Made by a program: the position numbers and the translations under genes. Below are positions 6,122 through 12,214 of a stretch of 12,214 nucleotides of DNA, piece by piece. Source of the stretch: Peptococcaceae bacterium (GTDB lineage Bacteria > Bacillota > Peptococcia > DRI-13 > UBA5745); assembly GCA_031264885.1 (NCBI GenBank), contig JAISDM010000250.1, positions 1-12,214 on the forward strand, given 5' to 3'. The notes beneath the pieces are model-generated. The model saw nothing but the letters and a program-made list of their open reading frames with translations, was not told the origin of the DNA and did no database searches. Within the stretch, counting starts at the first letter, position 1; each line of letters begins with the position of its first letter.

Positions 6122-7062
6122 TCCGTTCCTCCTTTCCCTGTAAAGGTCGTCATGTAATCTTCATAAATCAGCCGCAGCCCTTGGTCAAAGCTAATTTTCT
6201 CCCGGAACCCCAAGGACAGCAGCTTTGAATGATCCAACAGCTTCCGCGCCGCGCCGTCAGGTTTTGAGATATCAAAAACAACAAACCCCTTATAGCCCGC
6301 GATCTCCTTGATTTTTTCAGCCATTTCCGCTATTGTGAATTCATATCCGCCGGCCGCGTTAATCAACGCAGTCTCTTGATATCTGTTCATAATCAGCACA
6401 ACAGCGTCCGCCAGATCATCCACGTACATAAACTGCCGCTTTGGTTCTCCGGTTCCCCAGAGTATGACCGATTCGCTTCCATCCTCTGCCGCGGCTGCGA
6501 TTTTACGCAGTACGCCGGCCAAAACATGCCCGTTATCCGAATAATCGTCGCCTGCCCCATAGTAATTGGGAAGCGCCACAGGGACAAAACATACGCCGTA
6601 TTGCCGGTTGTACGCCTGACACATCTCAATGCCGGCGGCCTTTGCCGTCGAATACGCAATGGATGTGGGCTCCATTTTGCCCTCCATAAAATAATCTTCC
6701 CGGATCGGCTGCCTGCTCTCCCGCGGGTAACCACAGCTTCCGGCCATAAAGAGCAGCTTTTTCACACCGTATTTGTACGCGCTGTGAATCACCGCGCATT
6801 GTATTTTCAGGTTGAGATAAATCAAATCCGCCGGATAGGCGACATTGTGGCAAATGCCGCCATGAGGCCCCGCAAAACAAAAAACATACTCCGGCCGTTC
6901 CTGCTTGAAAAAATCACCGACCTGTTTTTCGTCGGAAAGATCCATCTGTTCCTGATCCCGCAGAATGATATTTTCACAGCCCTCGCGCCGCAGCGCCCGT
7001 ACAATCGCCGCGCCGACCATATCCTCATGCCGCGCCACATAGACGCGCGATGTCTTTTCCAT
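6118..7062 (-). CDS. GDP-fucose-synthase-like sugar-nucleotide epimerase/reductase
   Basis: This 314-residue short-chain dehydrogenase/reductase resembles GDP-L-fucose synthase (WcaG/Fcl) and the Cj1428-type C4 reductase of Campylobacter heptose pathways. Catalytic residues look intact: S109-C110 in AGSCGYP, Y137 and K141 in the YxxxK motif, and H179 near the family's acid/base histidine position. The GTGEPKRQFMYVDD segment (about 203-216) is typical of the family. The oddity is the N-terminal nucleotide-binding loop: VARHEDMVG has R11 and D14 where the family usually has glycines, and only G17 remains. Codons are clean in frame, so this is substitution and not a frameshift. I chose the ATG at 7062; the adjacent in-frame TTG at 7065 would add one residue. 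The upstream site is weak (GTGAGAGA). In this operon the likely substrate is a GDP-heptose 4-keto intermediate (inference). Confidence 0.82.
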   Translation of the reverse strand: MEKTSRVYVARHEDMVGAAIVRALRREGCENIILRDQEQMDLSDEKQVGDFFKQERPEYVFCFAGPHGGICHNVAYPADLIYLNLKIQCAVIHSAYKYGVKKLLFMAGSCGYPRESRQPIREDYFMEGKMEPTSIAYSTAKAAGIEMCQAYNRQYGVCFVPVALPNYYGAGDDYSDNGHVLAGVLRKIAAAAEDGSESVILWGTGEPKRQFMYVDDLADAVVLIMNRYQETALINAAGGYEFTIAEMAEKIKEIAGYKGFVVFDISKPDGAARKLLDHSKLLSLGFREKISFDQGLRLIYEDYMTTFTGKGGTE

Positions 7063-7131
7063 CAATTTTATCTCTCACTTCTGACGCGGATTTATCACAC
7101 AATGCCTAAACCCAGTAATACAAAAACTATT
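7063..7131 (-). other. 69-base intergenic gap, the largest in the window
   Basis: An AT-rich spacer between the B12-type radical SAM gene and the reductase gene. I see no convincing hairpin followed by a U-run and no well-spaced -35/-10 pair. TTGTAT with TGTGAT 18 bases downstream is only a weak promoter candidate. The low GC continues from the upstream gene, so the spacer may have arrived with it. Confidence 0.4.
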
Positions 7132-8646
7132 TTATTCAATCACATTTTTCATCTGAGTCTTCCATTTTCTCCATGATAAAAAATCGCTTTTTCTAAAAAA
7201 GAAAAACCGGTTTTCGTTCACTATAATTCTTGGCAACGCTTTTAAAAAACGGTAAAAAGTCAAAAATAGCCCCCACCATCCAAATTTGCGCACAACAATT
7301 GGCCATCGAGACGGCGCCATATGAATACTGACAATGGCGTCATTTTGCATCTGCACTAATTGGTCAGATTTCAAATCACCCACTTGCATTACTGCAACGC
7401 CATATCTCTTCAGCTTATTTAAATCATTGGTTAACAGAAGCAACCCATTGTTTCCTTCCATCGCCATTTTTGCGAGCTCTGTTCCAGGATATGGCGTCGC
7501 AATGCTCAAATTTGCTTGCTGGATATCTTTACTGAAGAAACGCAGAAAAGCAAGCGTTTCCCGTATTGAATCTATTGTTTCACCAGGCAGTCCAATCATA
7601 CAAGAATTCAATGTCTCAATTCCAAATTTATTGGTTATTTGATTCGCTTCAATATAGCTGTACAGAGGCACATTTTTCTTCATAAGCAAACGTACATTTT
7701 CATTTGCGGATTCCAACCCAAAGCTCATTCTTCTCAAACCGGCGCGATACATTAATTCAACCAACGGTTCATCAATTAAATTGGCGCGTGTACTGCCTTC
7801 GAACGTAATATCAAGATTCTCCGATATAATTAAATCGCAAATTTTTTCGATGTGCTTTCTATCAAGCGTAAGAGTATCATCAAAGAAAAAGAAATGCTTA
7901 ATTTCAAATTTATGAATCATCATTTTAATTAAATCCAATACGTACTGTGGAGAATGTCTGCGGATATAATACCCGGCAACCGGGGCGCAAAATATACACT
8001 GAAATGGACAGCCCCTTGTTGTCATAATGGCGCCCACTCTAACCCGGCCGCCTGATGTTCCTATCATGTAATCATTCATATCTAACAAGTGAAAAGCGGG
8101 AAACGGAAGACTGTCTAAATCCTCAATTGGCGCAGATGATCCTGTAAATCGAATATCTGAATTCCATCGATATAACAATCCTTTGATCATAGACGGTTCT
8201 GAATTTTGAGTTTGATACCATTCCATAAATTGCAGAAGACTCGTTTCGCTTTCCCCAACAAAACCAAAGTCTATACAATCCCGCATGGCTTCTTCTTTTT
8301 GTATACTCATATGAATTCCGCCAACCATAACTACAATTCCGGGATTTTTCTTTTTTATTTCACTCGCAATCTTTACAGCATTTTCAAAATATGGAGATGA
8401 GGCTGTTATTCCGAGAATATCCGGATGATCATTCAATATAGCTGCAATCAAATCATCAAAAGACATTTTTCGAGCTTGAGCATCTATAATATTTACAGAA
8501 TACCCCTCTTTTTCAAGAATAGCAGCCAATGAACATAATCCTAACGGCGGAAATATTGCGGCTTTTCTCGAAAAATATCCCGATATGGAATTACTGTCAA
8601 TCCAAGAAGGATAAACAAGCAGCAAATCTTTTCCGCTCATTGACAT
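7132..8646 (-). CDS. Radical SAM protein with an N-terminal B12-binding-like domain
   Basis: The 504-residue protein has the class B radical SAM layout. Residues 7-150 form a B12-binding-like Rossmann domain (LLLVYPSW, PPLGLCSLAAIL, DILGITASS, VVMVGGIHMS). The radical SAM core follows, with TTRGCPFQCIFC giving C213, C217 and C220. The C-terminal tail is rich in tryptophan, phenylalanine and basic residues (about 445-490) and could lie against a membrane. The usual cobalamin DxHxxG motif reads DAQARK (55-60), so the lower-axial histidine is missing. Relatives include Mg-protoporphyrin cyclase (BchE), hopanoid enzymes (HpnJ) and many C-methyltransferases. It begins directly after the hddA-type stop with no gap; a second ATG two codons in (8640) is equally possible. 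Lines I counted range from about 30 to 52% GC, against 52-60% in neighbours, suggesting separate acquisition. The substrate is unknown; C-methylation or another change to a sugar or lipid-linked glycan is inferred. Confidence 0.88.
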   Translation of the reverse strand: MSMSGKDLLLVYPSWIDSNSISGYFSRKAAIFPPLGLCSLAAILEKEGYSVNIIDAQARKMSFDDLIAAILNDHPDILGITASSPYFENAVKIASEIKKKNPGIVVMVGGIHMSIQKEEAMRDCIDFGFVGESETSLLQFMEWYQTQNSEPSMIKGLLYRWNSDIRFTGSSAPIEDLDSLPFPAFHLLDMNDYMIGTSGGRVRVGAIMTTRGCPFQCIFCAPVAGYYIRRHSPQYVLDLIKMMIHKFEIKHFFFFDDTLTLDRKHIEKICDLIISENLDITFEGSTRANLIDEPLVELMYRAGLRRMSFGLESANENVRLLMKKNVPLYSYIEANQITNKFGIETLNSCMIGLPGETIDSIRETLAFLRFFSKDIQQANLSIATPYPGTELAKMAMEGNNGLLLLTNDLNKLKRYGVAVMQVGDLKSDQLVQMQNDAIVSIHMAPSRWPIVVRKFGWWGLFLTFYRFLKALPRIIVNENRFFFFRKSDFLSWRKWKTQMKNVIE

Positions 8647-9651
8647 TTAACCCCCATTATAATCCTCTCCCTGATAATAGATGACCTGACTCCCCGTCGC
8701 TTCAAACTTGAACGGAACCTGCGTGAGGAAAGAGAGCCTGCGAATCAGTCCCGCCCTGTCCTCCGGCCGCACAAAGAACAGGAAAAATCCTCCGCCCCCC
8801 GCGCCCAGCAGCTTCCCGCCGATCGCCCCCGCTTCCCGGGCGATTCCATAAGTTTGATCCATTTCTTCGTTTGAAACCTGTTCGGATAACTGCTTTTTCT
8901 TCATCCACGTCTCATGGAGCAGCGCGCCGAATTCCGCAATATCGGTCCCTGTGTTCAGTATTTCAATCGCCTCGTCTACATAACGGGCAATCTCCTTCAA
9001 TTCCCCCGTATGCCTCCCAATTTGTTTGATTTTCTCCGCTTCAATCTCCGCCGCGGAACGCTGTAAGCCCGTAAAGACCAATACCAGATGATCGTTCAGT
9101 TCTTTTACCCTTTGAACGGGCAGCGTCATCGGCGAAATCTCAAACGCGCCGTCTGTTTTAAAGACAATATGGTTCAGTCCGCCGTAAGCCGCCGCGATCT
9201 GATCCTGGGAACCGACGGCTTCCCTGATCAGATTCTGCTCAATATGAATGGCTTCCGACGCCAACCGCTCCGGCGACACCATCTTGCCTTCCAGACTGTA
9301 AAGCCCCTTTAAGAATCCAACGGTGAACGAAGAACTGGAGCCAATCCCCGATCTGGCCGGTATGTCCGTGTTGTAGTGCATATCCACCCCGGCGGTCATA
9401 TGTTTGAATCTTAAAGTCTCCCGGATCGACGGATGTTCAATATCGTCAATGTCGTCCAGGATTTCACTTCTCGACCCATAAACGAACCGATTCCTGAACT
9501 CCCAGAAAGGCGGCATCTTCCGAAGCGTAATGTATAAGTATTTATCAATCGTCGTCGAAAGTACGCCGCCCCCGTTCCCTCTGTACCAGTCGGGAAGATC
9601 CGTGCCTCCGCCAAAAAAAGAAATCCTGAACGGGGTTCTTGTGATGACCAT
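8647..9651 (-). CDS. hddA: D-glycero-alpha-D-manno-heptose 7-phosphate kinase (GHMP kinase)
   Basis: The 334-residue GHMP-superfamily kinase phosphorylates C1 of D-glycero-D-manno-heptose 7-phosphate with ATP, giving the 1,7-bisphosphate. Visible motifs are TPFRISFFGGGTDLP (6-20), typical of this kinase subgroup, the ATP-binding ARSGIGSSSSF (99-109) and the C-terminal glycine loop KLLGAGGGGFF (280-290). Length fits the family. The ATG at 9651 has AGGAG six bases upstream and lies 32 bases after the GmhA-type stop. Its immediate neighbours provide the other steps of GDP-heptose synthesis, which supports heptose over a fucose or mevalonate-type substrate. A related GHMP sugar kinase is the main alternative. 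Confidence 0.9.
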   Translation of the reverse strand: MVITRTPFRISFFGGGTDLPDWYRGNGGGVLSTTIDKYLYITLRKMPPFWEFRNRFVYGSRSEILDDIDDIEHPSIRETLRFKHMTAGVDMHYNTDIPARSGIGSSSSFTVGFLKGLYSLEGKMVSPERLASEAIHIEQNLIREAVGSQDQIAAAYGGLNHIVFKTDGAFEISPMTLPVQRVKELNDHLVLVFTGLQRSAAEIEAEKIKQIGRHTGELKEIARYVDEAIEILNTGTDIAEFGALLHETWMKKKQLSEQVSNEEMDQTYGIAREAGAIGGKLLGAGGGGFFLFFVRPEDRAGLIRRLSFLTQVPFKFEATGSQVIYYQGEDYNGG

Positions 9652-9683
9652 GGTCGTCTCCTAAAATTCGTATTCATAATGCC

Positions 9684-10418
9684 TTACTCGTCAAAAAATT
9701 CGCTTTCCGCCGCCGCGCAGAGCAAATGATAAATCGGCAGATGATATTCCTGCACCCGAAAAGCGTCTTCGGCCGGCGCCTTCACTACAACATGACAGAG
9801 ACCGTCAAATTCAGATGGCGCGGAACCCGTCAGACCGATCACGGTCATATCCATGAAGCCGGCTGTCCGCATCGCCTGCAACACATTCGCGGAATGGCCC
9901 GACGTGCTGACCGCGACTAGCACATCCCCCGGCCGGCCGTATCCGTACACCTGCTGCGCGAAAACAAATTCCGAGCCAATGTCGTTGGCGCAGGCAGTCA
10001 GCAGCGCGGACTGGCCGGTCAAAGAGATCGCGGGCAGCGCTCCCTGCAAACGCGTGGCCAAGGTCTCCCCCGCACTGCCATAAAGCCGTTTAAACCGCGC
10101 CTTCTCTCCGTCGGGCAGCCCTCTTCTCCGCAAAAAGCCCTTCATCAATTCCCCGGCCATATGCTCGCAATCCGCCGCGCTTCCGCCATTGCCGCACAGC
10201 AGCGCCTTGCCCCTTTCCCTGTAGCATCCGATCAGCGTTTCACAGGCCCGCTCTATATCCGCCGCGCAAACGGCAAGGTCAGGGTTCACCTCATAGAAAC
10301 GCTCCAACAGCTTCCGCGTGTTTTCATTCAGCGTCTCGCGTCCTGTTTGCAGTGCCCCGTCCCCCGGCTTCCTCACGCCGTCCCACCGGTCAAAGCCTCC
10401 CATGGCCGCCTCCGTCAT
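9684..10418 (-). CDS. gmhA: Sedoheptulose 7-phosphate isomerase (SIS domain)
   Basis: This cytoplasmic enzyme converts sedoheptulose 7-phosphate to D-glycero-D-manno-heptose 7-phosphate, the first step of heptose activation. The SIS fold shows CGNGGSAAD (75-83), E90 in AGEL at the catalytic glutamate position, the phosphate-binding STSGHSANV (171-179) and H226 in VQEYH at the catalytic histidine position. At 244 residues it is longer than the classical form of about 195. It has an N-terminal stretch of about 30 residues and an insertion at roughly 98-130, as in long-form GmhA-like proteins. The ATG at 10418 overlaps the epimerase stop by four bases (ATGA), suggesting coupled translation. No strong ribosome site is near, and M6 is a possible alternative start. 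Partners hddA and the HddC-GmhB fusion flank it. Confidence 0.9.
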   Translation of the reverse strand: MTEAAMGGFDRWDGVRKPGDGALQTGRETLNENTRKLLERFYEVNPDLAVCAADIERACETLIGCYRERGKALLCGNGGSAADCEHMAGELMKGFLRRRGLPDGEKARFKRLYGSAGETLATRLQGALPAISLTGQSALLTACANDIGSEFVFAQQVYGYGRPGDVLVAVSTSGHSANVLQAMRTAGFMDMTVIGLTGSAPSEFDGLCHVVVKAPAEDAFRVQEYHLPIYHLLCAAAESEFFDE

Positions 10419-11353
10419 ACATTGGAATATGCCTTCTGCTTAATAATCCGATACGCCTTTCTCAATTCCTCAATCCCGTCGTCCAGCGTGTATTCCGGCT
10501 TCCAGCCCGCGGCCTCCAGCCTGGCATTGGATACCACATAATCACGCTTGTCCACATCGCTGCCTACCGCCGCCTCCATATACACAAAATCCGGGATGTG
10601 CGCCTGGATTACCTGACACAACTCTATTTTGGACAGATTCGCGGAAGACAACCCGCAATTATACGCCCGGCCCCGCATCGCCTCAAAATGATCCACCGCG
10701 TGCAGGAACGCCCGGGCGGCGTCCCTTACGTGTACATAATTGCGCTTGAAATGGCCTTCAAAGATCACAGCCGTCCGGTCAAACACCGCCCGGTACACAA
10801 AGTCATTGACCAGCAGATCCACCCGCATCCTGGGCGAAGCGCCAAAGACCGTGGCAAACCGAAACGACAGGGAATTTCCCGCCTCCAGCACTGCCTTCTC
10901 CGCCGCCACCTTGGTTTGTCCATACAACGAAATGGGATTGAACGGAGATTCCTCCGTGCAGAAGCTCTCCCCCGTCCCGACGCCATACCCGCTGTTGGAA
11001 CATGGATAGATGATCCGCTGCCCCGGATCCCGCAGACGCGTCAGCATCTCGACGGCCTCCAGGTTAATGGTCCGCGCGGCGGTTTGATCCGCGTCGCACA
11101 GCGGGAAACCCACCATGGCCGCCAGCGGCAGAACATAATCCTGATCCTCCAGCGCGCGCTTCATGAGATTCTCATCCCGGACATCCCCGTGTACAATCTC
11201 CAGATCTGGATTGACGCAATGATCCAGCAGTGAACTCTGATTATAGTAAAAATTATCCACCACCTTCACTCGGTGCCCGGCGTTCAGCAGCAGAGGCACA
11301 AGCACAGATCCGATATATCCCGCGCCGCCCGTCACCAATATCCTTTTCCCCAC
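10415..11353 (-). CDS. NAD-dependent sugar-nucleotide epimerase/dehydrogenase (Cj1427-like)
   Basis: This 312-residue extended short-chain dehydrogenase has the cofactor loop TGGAGYIG (8-15), GDVRD (about 56-60), an SNSGYG segment for the active-site serine region, and the catalytic pair Y144/K148 in LYGQTK. The long ATVFGASPRMRVDLLVNDF stretch and the YNCGLSSANLSK segment recall, from memory, the Campylobacter jejuni Cj1427 family, which oxidises GDP-D-glycero-alpha-D-manno-heptose at C4. UDP-glucose 4-epimerase-like activity is the main alternative. The start is GTG at 11353, because AAAGGAG lies eight bases upstream; a longer frame to 11407 would overlap the previous gene. It lies between the HddC-GmhB fusion and gmhA, so a GDP-heptose substrate is likely (inference). 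A matching reductase lies further down the operon. Confidence 0.82.
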   Translation of the reverse strand: MGKRILVTGGAGYIGSVLVPLLLNAGHRVKVVDNFYYNQSSLLDHCVNPDLEIVHGDVRDENLMKRALEDQDYVLPLAAMVGFPLCDADQTAARTINLEAVEMLTRLRDPGQRIIYPCSNSGYGVGTGESFCTEESPFNPISLYGQTKVAAEKAVLEAGNSLSFRFATVFGASPRMRVDLLVNDFVYRAVFDRTAVIFEGHFKRNYVHVRDAARAFLHAVDHFEAMRGRAYNCGLSSANLSKIELCQVIQAHIPDFVYMEAAVGSDVDKRDYVVSNARLEAAGWKPEYTLDDGIEELRKAYRIIKQKAYSNV

Positions 11354-11361
11354 AAACCCAT

Positions 11362-11368
11362 CTCCTTT
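11362..11368 (-). promoter_or_regulatory. Ribosome binding site deciding a GTG start (epimerase/dehydrogenase)
   Basis: AAAGGAG on the minus strand, eight bases before the GTG at 11353. It places the start in the gap just after the previous stop (11374), not inside the upstream gene. Confidence 0.75.
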
Positions 11369-11373
11369 GCTCT

Positions 11374-12214
11374 CTATCCGGCGTATCCCATAAGATCGCC
11401 GACGCAATGTTCAAGATCCCGATAGCGCAAACAGCCTTCGGCTCCATATACGCCGTCCGGCGCGTTCTCGCCGATATATACCGGCCGGACCCCGGCAGTC
11501 AGCGCCGCCTGAATATCCCGCGCGCTGTCCCCGACCATGTAAGAATCGGCCAGCTTGATGTTGTATCTCTCCGCCGCCGCGTATAACATCCCCGGCTTCG
11601 GCTTGCGGCACGCGCAGTCTACCTTGTACTCGGCCCGCTCCCCGGCGAACCCCTTCTCCGGATGATGCGGACAAAAAAGCAGTCCGTCCAAATAAGCCCC
11701 TTCCTGCCCCAGCCGCATCTCCATATATTGATGTATCCGCGCAAGCTCCTCCATATCGCAGTCCCCCCGGGCGACGACCGGCTGATTCGTAATCACGACC
11801 GCAAGATACGCGCTCCGGTTGATCCGGGCAATCGCCCGGGCGGCGCCCGGCAGCAATTCCATGTCCCGCCAGCTTTTGATGAAACCCTTGTGAACGTTGA
11901 CGACCCCGTCCCGGTCCAGAAAAATCGCCTTCTGAGGATTCCCTATATTCTTCGCGGCCGGGATTCCCGCGGCGGCGTCGCGGCAAGCCGCCTCATACCG
12001 CTCGGGCGTCCCGATGTCCCGGATGTATTCCGTGGTTCTGTAAGCATATACCCCGCCCCCCCGGAGCGCCGGCTTCAACACCTCCCTGTCGAGATCCAGC
12101 CTGACGGATCCGGATGGAGCCCAACCGCGAAACAGCGCCGGCGACAATACATGAATCCCGGCATTCACCAAGTTGTTATAGAATATTTTTGCCTCCTCCG
12201 CGTGGATCCAATCG
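11374..12214 (-). CDS. Nucleotidyltransferase/HAD heptose-bisphosphate phosphatase fusion, 5' partial
   Basis: The frame is open from the window edge (DWIHAEEAKIFYNNLVNAG) through to the TAG at 11374, so about 279 residues are visible and the start lies outside. Visible residues 1 to about 85 are the C-terminal end of a sugar-phosphate nucleotidyltransferase, with LVNAGIHVLSP and the RDIGTPERY motif near 65-73; this fits HddC-type mannose/heptose-1-phosphate guanylyltransferases. From about 94 a GmhB-type HAD phosphatase follows: motif I FLDRDGVVN (D100, D102), VITNQ, the zinc-site pattern CPHHP...CAC, RKPKPGM, and motif III VGDSARD. GmhB removes the C7 phosphate of heptose 1,7-bisphosphate; HddC then attaches the nucleotide. 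Steps usually on two genes are thus joined in one chain. Nucleotide specificity (GDP or another) cannot be judged, because the N-terminal half is missing. Confidence 0.88.
   Translation of the reverse strand, partial: DWIHAEEAKIFYNNLVNAGIHVLSPALFRGWAPSGSVRLDLDREVLKPALRGGGVYAYRTTEYIRDIGTPERYEAACRDAAAGIPAAKNIGNPQKAIFLDRDGVVNVHKGFIKSWRDMELLPGAARAIARINRSAYLAVVITNQPVVARGDCDMEELARIHQYMEMRLGQEGAYLDGLLFCPHHPEKGFAGERAEYKVDCACRKPKPGMLYAAAERYNIKLADSYMVGDSARDIQAALTAGVRPVYIGENAPDGVYGAEGCLRYRDLEHCVGDLMGYAG

Noticed and set aside
7063..7131. Internal promoter or terminator in the largest gap
   Set aside because: Only a weak -35/-10-like pair and no stem-loop with a U-run could be found by eye.
6376..7176. 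Plus-strand open frame of 266 codons opposite the reductase gene
   Set aside because: It has no family resemblance and crosses an intergenic gap; the minus-strand gene explains the region.
10352..11233. Long plus-strand open frame (293 codons) opposite the epimerase gene
   Set aside because: The minus strand encodes a clear dehydrogenase with full motifs; the plus frame is proline-, arginine- and histidine-rich with no recognisable domain, as expected for an antisense shadow in GC-rich DNA.

Overview
All genes in this window lie on the minus strand, so transcription runs from the right edge (12214) to the left edge (1). Eleven complete or near-complete coding regions and one gene start at the left edge are packed with overlaps of 4 to 31 bases or gaps of at most 69 bases. 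I see no convincing internal promoter or terminator, no RNA gene, no mobile element and no CRISPR array. The simplest reading is an interior piece of one long surface-glycan operon, truncated at both ends. Purine-rich AGGAGG-type ribosome binding sites, several GTG/TTG starts and four radical SAM enzymes within 12 kb suggest an anaerobic Firmicutes-like bacterium (Clostridia, Negativicutes or a relative). This assignment is an inference with modest confidence.

Right part (about 8650-12214): a nucleotide-activated heptose module. It holds a fused sugar-1-phosphate nucleotidyltransferase/HAD phosphatase (HddC-GmhB type, 5' end off the window), an NAD-dependent sugar-nucleotide dehydrogenase/epimerase, a GmhA-type sedoheptulose-7-phosphate isomerase and an HddA-type heptose-7-phosphate kinase. 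Together, GmhA, HddA, GmhB and HddC activities account for the known route from sedoheptulose 7-phosphate to GDP-D-glycero-alpha-D-manno-heptose, as described for Aneurinibacillus S-layer glycans and Campylobacter jejuni capsule.

Middle part (about 4240-8646): a markedly AT-richer gene for a B12-binding-domain (class B type) radical SAM enzyme that lacks the usual cobalamin histidine motif, a GDP-fucose-synthase-like reductase with an eroded glycine loop, an RfbF-type glucose-1-phosphate cytidylyltransferase and a GT-B glycosyltransferase.

Left part (1-4257): the most unusual section. Three paralogous radical SAM/SPASM proteins of about 330-340 residues are interleaved with an FkbM-type methyltransferase that carries an extra N-terminal Rossmann-like domain. 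At the left edge begins another protein with a similar N-terminal strand-loop-helix. No peptide precursor is visible. I therefore read this as a candidate glycan- or sugar-nucleotide-modifying radical SAM/methyltransferase array rather than a RiPP cluster, but its chemistry cannot be told from sequence.

Working model (inference): the right module makes a GDP-heptose, the two NAD(P)-dependent enzymes alter its C4 configuration, RfbF supplies a second activated sugar (CDP-glucose), the glycosyltransferase assembles the sugars, and the radical SAM and FkbM enzymes decorate them.
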